NCBI RefSeq assembly: GCF_030272615.1
Contig: NC_081413.1
Coordinates: 144,122,476 to 144,186,475, forward strand
Length of the DNA: 64,000 nt
Reading direction: 5' to 3'
From: Cryptomeria japonica
Lineage: Eukaryota; Streptophyta; Pinopsida; Cupressales; Cupressaceae
The position numbers and the translations under genes are program-made. Position 1 is the stretch's first letter. Each line of letters starts with the position of its first letter. Positions 9,540-21,046 of the stretch are shown here, in pieces. The notes under the pieces were generated by a model that saw only the letters and a list, made by a program, of their open reading frames with translations, was not told the DNA's origin and did no database searches.

Positions 9540-12500
9540 TTAATATGCAAGTGTTTCTTTCTCAGTGACTTCTGCCGGTGTGGGCTTCGCAAGCATATGC
9601 ATGCATTCACTTTTATATACACCAAGTGAATCCAATCTTGGACTCACCAAACCTCTGAGACTCCTTGTTCTCCAAATGATCTTGTCTCTTTCCTTTTCAA
9701 AAGAAAAAATTTGGTTCTCCAAAGTCAAAATTTTTCCATCAATAGATGTTGTAAGTGAAGTTAGTCCATCAAATGAATTAACAATATTAGCAATCTTTTC
9801 TTGTAACTCCTTTATCCTCTTATCTACATTTGCTATAAGAATCTCTATATTACAATAGACCCTGTAGATGTTAGTACACTATTTCAAAGAATTTTTAATA
9901 AGTATAGGTTTCTCTCCAATCTTCCTTTTCTGTCTCAATAATCTAGTCAAAAGCGGCTTTCTTAGCCAAAGTAAATCTTTCAAGTGCTTGCCAGTCGGAA
10001 ATATGTTGTAATGATTGAAATTTTTTAGATATGTGCTCTGTCAATACCTTAAGCTTGTCAGAAGGGCTTGCTTCATTTTCAATCATACATTCAGGAATCA
10101 ATCTATGCAAAATTGTTATTGACTGATCTATTATTCCTTTGTCTGTAGATCCCTCCTTCATTATCTTTTGAGCAACCATCATCATTAGCTTTGTGGGACT
10201 CATCTCTGTGATTGATTTACTCTCAACTTGAGAAGTGTCAATTGCCAAAATTTTTGCTGAGGAATCAACTCCCGATTCAGTCTCCTTTTCCTTTTCTTTC
10301 TTTTCCTTATCCTCTCTTGGTGTATCCCTTTTCTCATCCTCTTTTGCATCGGTGGCTTCGCTACTTGGTGCAGTGTTTGTTACTGTCGGTGGATAATATC
10401 CATAATATTATCTGTAGCCTGTACATTACCTTTCTCAGATTGTACAAATGTTGCATCTGTCTGTATAGTCTGTACACTCTCATCAATTTTAGGTTTATCT
10501 ACCGGTTCATTCAAAATTTGATCTGAGCTTCCCAAAATTTCTTTTCCTTTGGCTCTGTCCAAAATGGTGGGAGTTGTTGCCTTAGCAAATTATTCTTGAC
10601 AAGTAAGGAAATCAGGATTCTTTTGGAAGAATTTAGCCCAATCATTTGTGGTCTCATTTATTATTTCATTGACTCTACCCATCATTAAGCTTATTTGTCG
10701 AGGTTTGTTGCTAAAGATTGTTCTATTTGCAGCTTCTACACATCTTTTCATTTTCTCATTATTTATAGTACCACAAATGCCTAAAAGTTCAACTTCTTTA
10801 ATCTCTCTGTCCCTCTTGATTGTATCTAATCTCCTTGCATCTAACTTATTATATAGTGATAAAGGAATTTCCTTTAAAATCTCTACCAAAGCCTTCTTAT
10901 ATATGTCTAAATGTAACAAAATTGCTTCTTCTATTTTATTTTGTTCATTGTCATCTAAATGCTCATATAAATTTGACACATTCTTCAAAATTCCATCTTT
11001 AGTTACCTCATCTATTAATTCTGCACAAGTCATATTACCAGATTTAGTTGCTTCATCACTCTTACTCTTCTTCTTGCTGGGGGTTGAAGGAGCAGATGGA
11101 GCAGGCTTCCTCTTCTGAGTAGGTTTCCTTACCGGAGGTGTGGATGTTGTTGTTACCTTTCTTACTAGCTTCCTCCTTGGCTCCACCTTCTTCTCTTCTA
11201 CCAGAGGCTTGTCAACTTTCTTCCTTTGTACCCTTCTGAATGGAAGAGGTTGATTATCCTTTGCATCAGAGTTAAAAGTGATAGGAGATATGAAAATTGC
11301 TGGCCTCTTTACCTTAGGAGCACTAGCCGCTACCAATTGATCTACCGGTTTAGATCTAGAACCTAGTTCTATATCTATCCTATGAATTACATTTTGAATA
11401 AAGACAAATATTTTTTCTATTTTCTTTTCCCTCCTTTTCTTATTTAAGCCAATTTTAACTTCAAGAGCCTTCTCCTCAGTAGTACCAAAGTGTTCAGCCT
11501 TATCATCCAAAGGAGCATCAATCAATATTTTAGCATATAGTTCTAGAATGCTGTCATCAACTTCATACCCCAATTCAGTGACCCATATTATTCTAGGTTC
11601 CACCGCTTCCATGAGAGTCTCGTCTATTTTTACCATGAAGTAAATTTCAGTGGAGTATTTCTCCATAATGTGTTTGGAGATTCTCTCCCTCAGTCTCATG
11701 TTCTCTTGAAAAGTTTTAAAGAAGCCCCAAAGCTTTTCATCCCCGTTACTACCAAGACTGGTGATTGCATCTTTAATCTGCATGCCTACCAGTATGTCAT
11801 GAGCCCATCATTTCTTTCCCAAACCTGGTAGCTCATTCATGAAATACATCATCAAGCAGACAATAAGATTGCTAAACCGGAATGTTCCTTTCTTAACACC
11901 TTTGATTTTTCCAATATTTATCATTAATTCACTTCTTAACCATTCACACAAATCACACTTTCCATTTTTCTTTATCATTTGATATGCAACATGGATATAG
12001 GAACTGGCAATAGAGTTCAATCGACTTGATTGTGTTACCTTGTAGCCGATGATCATGATGGCAAATTTCACATCTTTATCTTTAATGGTGTTGACCCTCA
12101 TTGACCTTCCATCATGGGTTGCGTCGGTGAGCTTTTCAACCTTAGTGTTGGAGATCTTCTTCCTTGGTTCCTTCCCGACTTTGGGTAAGCTGGTGACTGC
12201 CTGAATTACTTCTTTGGTGATCACATGAGGCTAGTTCAGCTAGATGAATTCATTATGGACCCTGGTCAGAACATATATAATCATTTTGTCCTTGAATTCT
12301 AGTATATACAGGATTCCGGTTAACCCTAGGTCTTCAATGATTTGATATTCCAGCTGGATTATTCTAGAGCTGCCTAGTATTATAGATTGATACATTCCCT
12401 TGATTTCTTTAGTGCCTAAATCCTCCAAAATGCAGTGAATATAAGCCCTGCCATCTTCCACATAAACTACGCCATCGGGAACCCTCAAGAATGCACTAGT

Positions 12501-12620
12501 AGAGTCTTTCTTCATTGCAATTTGAGGAACTTCCTTTGAAATAGGTCTAAGCCTATCCTTAACCTCAACAACAGTAAGATTCACAATGAAAGTAGGAGTA
12601 GATGATGATTCAGATGCCAT
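9540..12620 (-). pseudogene. ORF of about 1,000 codons of unknown function in the LARD-like element
   Basis: The ATG at 12618-12620 starts MASESSSTPTF. One frame runs to about 10380, shifts for 10248-9943, and returns to end at 9540. It is broken by a handful of stops (about 12240, 12225, 11806, 10588). Visible regions are an N-terminal globular part, a central part with CEWLRSELMINIGKIKG and then WVTELGYEVDDS, a very basic Lys/Pro/Ser-rich linker (about 11080-11290; KKKSKSDE could be a nuclear signal), a helical C-terminal third and a final coiled coil (LTLENQIFSFEKERDKI). I recognise no enzyme motif. Position after gag resembles env-like ORFs of some copia lineages, but pol is missing between them. 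The ORF at 17093-20150 has a similar layout. Confidence 0.65.
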
Positions 12621-12639
12621 TTCAAGGAAATACCTGGAT

Positions 12640-12830
12640 AACAATCGCCGGTTTAAAGATCTTGATCACTTCTCAGAAAACTGTTGGAAATCCTTTACAA
12701 TGCCTTTTCTCGCTCTTGACTGCCTATGATTCACCTTTGCTTTGCTTTGCTTTGGTTTTATCAAGTGCTAGGTGAGTGAAAATGAGTCCATTTTCCCCTT
12801 TTATTAGCGAGTAAACCCTAATTCTTTACT
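12640..12830 (-). promoter_or_regulatory. Promoter-like region upstream of the 1,000-codon ORF
   Basis: On the minus strand, upstream of the ATG, there is a telo-box (AAACCCTAA on plus, 12813-12821), a weak TATA-like TAATAAAAGG (12797-12806), then a leader with repeated CAAAG units near 12745. Telo-boxes are common in plant promoters. This suggests that the ORF had its own transcription unit, but it is only a pattern match. Confidence 0.35.
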
Positions 12831-13033
12831 GTCATAAATGCTTAGCGGTGCACCCTACCAGATGTCATTTTCATAGTTTTATGCCAGATAAACCTCCATC
12901 AATGATCAATACCACTCTCCAAATCTCTTTCCAGATCTCTTCCGGGGAATATGTAATATTTGCAATGAATTTTCCAATCCCTAAGGCTTATGCCTTAGTT
13001 ACCAGTTGAATTTCTTGCCGGTGTAGGAATTCT

Positions 13034-14146
13034 CTATTCTACCGGTGGAGTTACTGGTGAAGTTACGAGTGTAGTTGCATCTCCACTTGGTTCTTTAGAC
13101 TTTCTAACCCATCTCTTGGTGTGATCTTGTTGTAACTCATCTACCTTTTGCTTTCCTTTGTGATTTTCTTTGTCATTGCTAACCGGTTTAGTCTTGCTTC
13201 TGCAGTACTTAGCAATATGACCTATTTTGTTGCATGCATAACATGTAACATTGTTCTTTTGAATTACTTTGACATATCTGGTGTCAATCCTTGACCTACA
13301 TTGATTAGCCAAATGTCCAAACTTTCCACATGCATGACACTTAACATTCATTCTGTAATCTTTTGACTTATGATCATATTTCTTGTAATTTCAACATTGA
13401 CCTGGAACTGAATTGTAGTTTTCATTTTCTTTATTTCTACATTGTTTAGGAATATGCCCAAATTTATTACAAATAAAACATCTACCATTGAATTTGTAAG
13501 CATTAGATTTCCTTACCGGTTTCGTCTAGTTTGATGAGTTCTGCATACCGGTTGTCTGATCTTCATTTGTGGTACTAGAGCTTTCACCTTGTACAAAATC
13601 AAGTCCTCTAGAATCTTTACTCTGCCTTTGTCTTTTCAATAAATCATCCAACTGTGTAGCGCTAATCCTGAATTTTTCTTTATACTCAGTTGTAGTAGTT
13701 AGATCATCTCTCATAGTCATTATTTGTCTCTCCAACTCTTGTTCATTATTTTAGGATTGTACCAAATTAGTTTTCAACATATCATTCTCATGAGCCAATC
13801 TGCCACATTCTTCAGATTTGTTCTTCAGAGATACAACAAGATTTTCTTCCTTCTTCTTTCTGTCCTCAATATCTTTTGACATCCTCATAGTCAAGTCTTG
13901 CATTTCATTCTTCAGTAGCATGTTTTGTTGACTTATCTTCTAACATTGTTCCTTAAGTGCATTTCTCTCTTCATCATCCTAGTTTTGCAAAAGTTCCTTC
14001 CTCCTAGCTTGAGCTGATGATAACCTTTATTGCAGAATACGAATGAATTCATTAGCAAAATTCAATTCATCTTGCAGTTTTAAGTTCTTCAATCTTTCAG
14101 CATCATAATCCTCAAGTGCCATCTCAAGTTGCTTCTCCATAGACAT
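13034..14146 (-). pseudogene. gag: Coiled-coil and zinc-knuckle gag-like ORF of the LARD-like element
   Basis: The ATG at 14144-14146 starts MSMEKQLEMALEDYDAERL. The first two thirds are heptad-rich coiled coil (ELERQIMTMRDDL and similar). The last third has CCHC knuckles CFICNKFGHIPKQC, CHACGKFGHLANQC and CYACNKIGHIAKYC, plus a decayed fourth between the first two. The frame is constant from 14146 to 13034 but holds about five stops. The usual N-terminal copia capsid domain is missing, since the ORF starts only about 60 bp after the primer site. The protein would bind RNA. It is a pseudogene of a rearranged gag. Confidence 0.7.
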
Positions 14147-14206
14147 ATTCAATGATTCTGGTTTTAGGATCTTCCTCAAGCTATTAAACTTCCTTTGAGG
14201 CACCAG

Positions 14207-14218
14207 GCTCTGATACCA
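14207..14218 (-). promoter_or_regulatory. Initiator-Met tRNA primer-binding site (LARD-like element)
   Basis: Minus-strand TGGTATCAGAGC lies 2 nt after the LTR end AACA. This is the standard plant copia primer site. Confidence 0.92.
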
Positions 14219-14220
14219 AT

Positions 14221-15106
14221 TGTTGGAATACAAGGAATCCAAGAACACTGAGAGGGGGGGGGGTGAATCAGCGTTCTGCCGGTAATATAAGATTTTGCCT
14301 TATTATAACATACACATATAAATCGGTAAATGAAGAAACATATAACATGAAGTAAATAAACTAGCCACATGAATGAACACCATAACACACTGAATTTATA
14401 CTTGGAAAACCTCTAAGAGGAAAAACCATGGTGGGATTTGTGATCCACAATATCAATTCACTGGCCATATGAAAGATATTACATAGCATGGGAGCCTGCA
14501 CATGCTGGAAGGCACACTGCTCAACACAAAAGAGTTTCACTGACTACAAGCTTCTATTGGGATAAAACAATAATGGTGAACTCACAAAATGCATCTGCAA
14601 TGCCAAAAAGAATTCCGGTTATAGCTCTGTTCTGTACTGGTTCATAAACCCTAAACCCTTTTACTAGTATCTCCTTTCCTCCAAGAATGCTTTACAAACC
14701 ATCTACTGATCATTGCATGATATAAATTTCGCATACAAATGACCTACATACATATCCTTTGCATCACACTATTCTACTTCCTTGCCATATATCAAAATGA
14801 CCTAATAAATTGACTTATATACCCTTTACAAACAATATGCCTTATGTCGGCTTACAATACATTACAAAAGATATTCAATGTCGGCTCTATTCAATAATTA
14901 CAGAATGATTTTATAAATAAAACCTTTCTGATCCCAAAACTGATGTCGGCCTCATGGAAGTGTTGGATGCTGGTGTTGATGATGACCTTGATTAATCCAA
15001 TGCCAGTATCTGTCGGTGTATGCCTCCAATGCCAGTATATGCCTTCTAGAGAATCTTGTTGCCATAAATGACAACATATGAATCCTATGAGTGTCAATTT
15101 ACAACA
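14221..15106 (-). repeat. 5' LTR of the LARD-like element
   Basis: This 886-bp copy is direct to 8293-9203, with scattered substitutions and small indels. It contains the LTR hairpin at 14402-14429, whose inner stem CCTC/GAGG is complete here. The difference between the two LTRs shows the insertion is not recent. Confidence 0.9.
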
Positions 15107-15176
15107 ATTTTAACTTGATTCTATTTGTCTAGCCTTCGCCTAACCCTAGGGAGGAAGTTCAACCTAAATAACCAAG

Positions 15177-15533
15177 ATGAATAATGCTAAGAAAAATGAT
15201 GGTTCATGCTCTTTTTGCATTCGAGATCCTATTTTTATTAATTTAGATGATGATATGGATGATGATGTTGTTCATGCTAACAATAACGATTCTAATAATT
15301 TTGATGATATGTATGAGCTTATTGATGTTAATCATGACTTATCTTCACATTTTTCAAAAGCATTAACCCTAGCTCCTAGTGACAAACAAATTGACTCATC
15401 ATTAGAGAATGGTCCTTGTTTGGAACTTGTAGTAGCTCCAGCTACCATGCTCAAAGTGACTCCTCTTGCATGTTATCCACCTTCCCTAAATGATGTTCAA
15501 CAAGATTGGGAGGTAGATGATTTGTTTGATTAG
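15177..15533 (+). pseudogene. C-terminal end of the gypsy-Y gag-protease ORF
   Basis: The ORF of 118 codons is very acidic in the middle (DDDMDDDVVHANNND) and ends WEVDDLFD followed by a stop. No domain is recognised. It lies downstream of the linker fragment at 7938 once the nested element is removed, so it probably is the natural end of a gag-protease polyprotein lacking RT. The ATG at 15177 may be internal rather than a real start. Confidence 0.45.
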
Positions 15534-16210
15534 CTCCATTCATGTCGTGGATCCTCTCTTGTGTGTTTGCTTGTTTGTAATGTGCTTCCCCCATGATGTG
15601 CTATTTGATATGTTTTTTTGTTATGTTAGGTTCTCTTTGGATGACCCTTGTTACTTTGTTGGTGCATGGTAATAAATAGGTCAAATTTATTGTGACGTTC
15701 TTCTATATGTTTTCGCTTATATTGTCTACTTGGGGACAATGCAAAGTGTTGAGATATCTTTTGGTATCTTCCATGTTGTCTCAAAAAGACACATTTTCCA
15801 TTCTTCCATTGTGTTTGTAGTTCTACTACCTTTGGGAAATGAGGTCAATACAAATATCTTTGATATACATTATTTATCATAAGAGAATACTGACCCCAGA
15901 GTTAGAGGATCCCTTATGTACTTTTTCATATGTGTTGTGTGACCATTATCCTTTGATTTGTCCTTTCTTAGGGTAATTTCATTATGGTATCATATTTGTT
16001 TTTTGGATGCATGCTACCTTAAAGAAATTGCTCCCAATAAAGTGTATGTGATCGCTTTAACATGGGGGCATACACTCTACTTAATGTTACACTTTTTGCA
16101 CACACTATGACATGTTTTCATACTCAAGTTACTTTGTGTTGGTTAACAGATTTGTCCTTTCTTTAATTTATATATGTATATTACAATATTGACTCGTGTA
16201 CACCCTTTAT
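15534..16210 (+). other. Non-coding 3' region of gypsy-Y
   Basis: No gene is seen. Purine-rich boxes TTGGGGACAA (about 15731) and ATGGGGGCATA (about 16063) could be purine tracts, but no LTR start of the TGTAGTGTC type follows. Confidence 0.35.
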
Positions 16211-16260
16211 GAAAGGAAAACAAATGAACCAACAGTTGAGTGAACCGATTTAAGGTTCAT

Positions 16261-17092
16261 CCTCTGCATTAGAGGGAAGCTCCTCGTGAGATTTACAATG
16301 AATTTTTATGCAGTTAATTAAGAAATGAATACACTTTTCACCAGAAAGCGCAAAAGGCATACACATTAATTCATCAACACAAAAGAATGCTACAAAGATC
16401 TATTTTTAAGTGTAGAGCTCAAAGACTTCTACTTCCGCATATGTTAATTCAGTAAACTCAAAATAAAGTAAATTCAATGTAGTATAAATACTGATCAATT
16501 CTCACTCATGCCTCATAGGACAAGGGGGATCAATTCTATTCAAACAACAATGAATATTACTTATAAATGATGAAAAATCAATGAATTCACAAACACAGAA
16601 AGAACTAGTAATGAAATGATATCTTTCACACATCAGCATATATCTCAATAGAGATCGCTAATCCTTCAAACACACAGATTTTACAGATTGCATCCAAAAT
16701 AGCATTGCATTCAAATACCAAAAATATTAGTTCTGAGAAATTAAAGGAAAATCAAATTTGTTCCTCAAAATCAAAGTTTTTTTGACCCTTACAAAGCTTC
16801 ATTTTTTAACACATATAGCCTCTAGGCCAATAGTTTGTTATGACATAACCCTAAATCTTCTAACTCTAACCTAGAGTCAAAGAAACCATATGTTTTGAAC
16901 TTTATAAAACTAAATAAATAAAAGCCACAAATAGGATGACAGTTCATAAGTTGATCAGGACTCCATCGTGGAAGAGGCAACTGTCGATTTATCCTGCTTT
17001 TCCGCAGCACCACGTGCATTACACCACTCCGGATGTGTTGTTAAAAAGTTCAAGATAACCTAAAAGTATGGAAGTCCGATATGTTGGATGCA
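16261..17092 (-). other. Non-coding 3' flank of the element Z ORF
   Basis: AT-rich DNA downstream of the ORF stop. I see no gene, LTR or clear polyadenylation cluster. Confidence 0.4.
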
Positions 17093-20000
17093 TTACTTCC
17101 AAACCTCCTTATCCATATTCACCTGCAACACTTTAGCTTTATGTGCCTCAAAATGATCAGAGAAGATTGTGAGCATCGACTCTATTCTAGCCACTTTTGA
17201 AAAATCATCCGTGGTTAAAGATTTTGTTTCCCTGATGAGCTGTACCCTCTCTTTGAAGATCTTCGTCATGTCTATAGTTGCTTCAATTGTCTGGGCATCT
17301 TTTTTCATGAGTTGGATATCAATGCACTTTAGATCTTTCTGCATTGTGTCAATTAAATCTTTCAACCCTTTAAGTAGCCTTGCAGATTCCTCATGACCTT
17401 GTCTGATGATATAATTTCTCCACTTGACATTTTTCGTTGACACATAAAGCACATTATCATCCAAATTTTCAACAAGTTTTTTGGTTAAGAACTTCATCAC
17501 GCCAAACTTCTGCATGTCATTCATTTGTGCTAACACCGCCACCCACTTGGTCCTTTCCTTTTCCTAGGCAATAACTTCTAGCTCTAACTCTTTACTCATA
17601 GTTTCAGCATCTCCATACACTTTAACCAGGCTGGCTATATAATTTGAACCCTATTGTACTATAAAATCGAGCCATTCATCGAATATCTCTACTACCATGC
17701 GGCTCCTTTGAACCTAATCTAACAACTTTTGGTTCATCGGTGACTTGGGATTAAAGGATAGTGTCATCTAGGATAGGGGCTGAGGGCTTGGATGGTGTAT
17801 GGCGTTGATGTATTCTGCCATTTTTGTGATGACCTATTTCAGCTCCTTTTTATCTTTCTCATCCTTCCAAGACTTGGATATCATCCTCTTTGTGGAGGAT
17901 TCCAGGTGTTTGGCATCTACTGCCCTTGAGGCAACTCCCAAATCAATTTTCTCCACTATAAAAGCATCTTCAGTGGCCTTCTCTGAATCTCTGCCTGAGA
18001 TGGGTTTTGCTACTTCAGCCACCCCATGACCTATCACCTTGTTCACTTCCATCATTGCCTACATTTTGAGCTTCTTTGGCTTAGATACCTTCTTGAGGTA
18101 CTTGATCACCATATCTTCCATGGGAATTGTGATAGGGACAACATTACGTTTCTTCGTAATTGATGCTCCTAGCCATCGAGGAGTGTTGGGAGTTTCTTTA
18201 GAAGGTGGAGGTATCTGAGAATTGAGAGAGTCAATTACAGTCAGAGTACTCATTGGGTTTGGCTCTCCTTTTGGTTCTTTGCCTGTATCTGCATCTTGCA
18301 CTGGGGAATTGTTCAATACCTGTTGATCCACTATCAATTCAGTTTCTTCACCTGGATCCAAGTCTACAACAATTTGGTTCAGCACTGGTTCCCTGCTCTT
18401 CTTTTTTCTTCTTGAGCGAGTAACTCAGATTACTGAAGATTTCAATGGGAACCTGTTTGACCTTCTGGGTTGAACCTCCTCAATAATTGTCCTTGTGTCA
18501 CCTGCAATATTAACAACCTTGTTAGAGGTAGAAATAGGAAGCTGAGTGGTAGCATGCGGACCAACTGTTAGTTCATGGGAAGGCATGATTGATCCTTTTC
18601 TAAATTTTTGATCCCTTAGCCATTTTTTTGTTCTCCTTATGACATTAAAGGTCCTGGCCTGAATGTTTTCTTCTTCTCTCCTGTCCTAGTCAATCTTAGG
18701 AATCAACTGTCCTTGAATCTTCTCACTGAATTCAAGATCTAAGATATCCTCCCCTGTTTCTTCCTGCACACCAATCACATTAATGAGCAATTTCATGGTA
18801 ATCACTTGCTGTAAAGTGAATCTTGACCATAATCTCTTTCTTACTTCCAACTCATCACTACAATTTTCCCAGTAGTCCTCCAACTGGGGTTCATGAAAGA
18901 AATGATCATCCATATTCAAGTTTTCCACAACATGCCCCCTGCTGTCAAAATTCCGCCTGGCAACATACGACTACAAATTCATCTTCTTAAATTCTAACTC
19001 TGAATTCAAAGCTTCAGACATTGACTTACAATTGTAATAACCAAGTTCAATTGGAAAAACAACTCCGAAGTTACCCTTTGTTCCTAGCTTTTTGTCAATA
19101 TGAGCCAATTGTTTGCTCACTTCAATGAGTATGTAGTTGTCAAAGGCATATCTAGGTAATTTGAACAGTTCACCCTCAAAACTGCCCACTCGGAGATAGG
19201 TAAATCTGGGAAACTGAATGAAAAAGATTCCATATATGCTAATCAATTCCATGGCTTCAGCCGACATTCTTTTATTAACATCACCTTGCAATTCAAAGGC
19301 TAGCCTCCCTGCGAAGACATCATTCCATCTGGTGAAATGCTCTGCATATTTTTGTTGTTGCAGTAAAGGGTAATAGTCATAGACTTTCATGCAATCCTTG
19401 CTAATCTCTAGTACAGGCTAGTATGTAGAACAAATATGAAGACATGCTAGACATACCCACAAAATTGCTCAAACCCTCATGGAGTCTTTTTGCAATCACT
19501 TGGGCCCAGTCAAGGTATTTTTCACCTACCAATAACACCTGGATATAGAAATACATCCAATCCTAACAATAAAAGGAGTGTGAGTTCCCCTTGAGCATGT
19601 TCAACAAGATAACAATATCTCATACTTCTGTAATGAAGTGTTCTCTGGTAAGGGTCTTTGGTAACCGAGACCCACCCTTTTGCACCTTTAGAAGTTGATT
19701 TCTTGCAATAACACTTCTATATGTGCTTTTCTTTTCAGAGAAAAACACATATGAAGTCCCAATTGACCAATCCTTGTATGGCTCCTTATGTGGAACCCCC
19801 ATTGCAGCCATTACTATCTCTCTGCTAATCTCCAACAACAACTTGCCGCCACTGGTTCTAATGCATATGTTATTAGTGTCATATCTATTCATGCACACTA
19901 TTACCAAATCTAGACAGGGAGCGGCGGTTGGAAAGGCTGCAACTTCAATCAGACCACTTCTTACTATCTTCTCCATCATTGAACCAACTTCAGGGTTTCT

Positions 20001-20150
20001 AGCCCTTTCCAAGAAATCTCCCAGGTTGGCTTGAGCCAAAGAGGCATCATCCAACTCTGGAAGTATGCTCACCAAGCATGATGTTCGACCGAGTTCTAGA
20101 AGTATAGGCCTCATTGAGGCCACTTTTACACTAAACAACAATTCCTAAAC
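17093..20150 (-). pseudogene. Decayed ORF of about 1,000 codons, unknown function (element Z)
   Basis: From 19390 to 17093 all open segments share one frame, interrupted by about eight stops. The first segment (20150-19620) is in another frame, so one frameshift lies near 19400-19620. Regions in order: an N-terminal globular part (GGKLLLEISREIVMAAMGVP, then DWAQVIAKRLHEGLSNFVG), a middle with GEDILDLEFSEKI, a basic and Pro/Ser-rich linker (about 18400-18150), and a C-terminal coiled coil. No transposase or enzyme motif is recognised. A possible 3' splice site lies just before 20150 (TTGTTTAG), with candidate donors near 20250 and 20300, so exon 1 may be upstream. The layout matches the ORF at 9540-12620. 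Confidence 0.6.
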
Positions 20151-20595
20151 AAGACATAATTCTATTCCAAAACAAAAGATCTCTCCTACTCTTATTGACC
20201 TTCAAAGATAAAAACACAGTAGAGGGAGATTATCAAAACTCACCTATAACCACCATGAAATCTGTGAAACCCTCGGCAGAATGGAGCTGAAATTACCTTC
20301 GGCGTCTCTGACTCCTTCAACAATGGCAGCTACAACTTCTATGATTTTGAGAATTCACATGTCTTTTCAAAACAGACGGGAAAACAACTGAGAAAAATCT
20401 ACACACACCTCATAATGATTCATTCAAACATGTGAGGTAACAATGATATGATAGGAACCTGACACTTTCTTAATTACCTATCAACTCCGCACAAACGGTT
20501 TGTACTTTGCATGATTTCTTTCTAAATTTAGAATTTTAAACTATGAGATGCTAAGAATATTCCTTTTTTCCGTGCCACCTTCAATGATATTAAAA

Positions 20596-20603
20596 TATTT
20601 ATA
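20596..20603 (-). promoter_or_regulatory. TATA box upstream of the element Z ORF
   Basis: Minus-strand TATAAATA sits about 450 bp upstream of the first open segment. It lies just downstream, in the direction of transcription, of the GAACC/GGTTC repeat array. This arrangement fits a core promoter with upstream elements. Confidence 0.45.
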
Positions 20604-20615
20604 GCCAACTTGGAA

Positions 20616-21046
20616 TGAACCTTTTGAGCCTTGAAAAAACTCACGAAGAGTTCAATGGTTCAAGTTCAATTCGATGAGACAGAACAAAGAATTCTCAACC
20701 TGTGGCTCAAAACAACACTGGGAATGAGCAAAGACCTTTATCAAACAAAAAAAGGGAAATGTTGAACCTTGAACCTTGAACCAATTTTTAAACAGTTCAA
20801 AGTTCAGGTTCAAAACTGACTTAACACGTTCACACTTGCTCGTTGAATAACATTACATAGCCGCGACTCGCGTAAAAGGGCCGGTTGAACCTTGAACCAA
20901 AAAAGGTTCAAGGGTTCAAAGTTCAATACAAATTACAACAATACACCTGTCTTACCATAATACAAAGCCACGGAAAGCATCACTTAGAGTGCGCGTTGAA
21001 CCTTGAACCTTTGAACTATGAAAAGGTTCAATGACTTTGGTTCAAA
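20616..21046. repeat. Array of TTGAACC hairpins
   Basis: Three hairpins with TTGAACCTTGAACC-type left arms lie at 20762-20813, 20885-20919 and 20996-21045, about 110-120 bp apart. A weaker one lies at 20616-20669. The middle one has arms of 14 and 15 nt around a loop of six A. Copies of the same motif also occur at the far end (16225-16260). Confidence 0.85.

Larger units (their letters stand above)
8293..15106 (-). mobile_element. Complete non-autonomous LTR retrotransposon without pol (LARD-like), two ORFs
   Basis: Two direct LTRs (8293-9203 and 14221-15106) begin TGTTGG and end AACA. They are flanked by a perfect 5-bp target duplication ATTTT (8288-8292 and 15107-15111). On the minus strand the order is 5' LTR, iMet primer site (14207-14218), a coiled-coil/zinc-knuckle ORF, a promoter-like region, a second ORF of about 1,000 codons, purine tracts and the 3' LTR. 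No protease, integrase, RT or RNase H motif is present. The LTRs carry the same hairpin and poly-C features as the copia LTRs here, so a copia parent likely mobilised it. Confidence 0.9.
7921..16210 (+). mobile_element. 3' part of a gag-protease gypsy element (gypsy-Y), split by a nested element
   Basis: Two plus-strand pieces, 7921-8292 and 15107-16210, flank the LTR element at 8293-15106, whose target duplication shows they were once joined. The left piece matches the post-protease linker of the element at 54050-54283 (similar order of S-(Q/K)-P-R, I-x-I-P, P-I-P blocks). The right piece ends the ORF at 15533 and runs into non-coding DNA, again with no reverse transcriptase. Neither LTR is visible. 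The right limit is set at the putative TIR element starting at 16211. Confidence 0.55.

Noticed and set aside
10648-11118. Plus-strand hydrophobic frame of 156 codons
   Set aside because: It is antisense to the large ORF of the LARD-like element; its apparent membrane segments are the complement of Lys/Glu-rich coding DNA.
20142-20345. Simple two-exon gene model upstream of the element Z ORF
   Set aside because: Donor and acceptor sites look plausible, but the combinations I tried that begin at an ATG hit stops or shift frame, so I give only the possibility.
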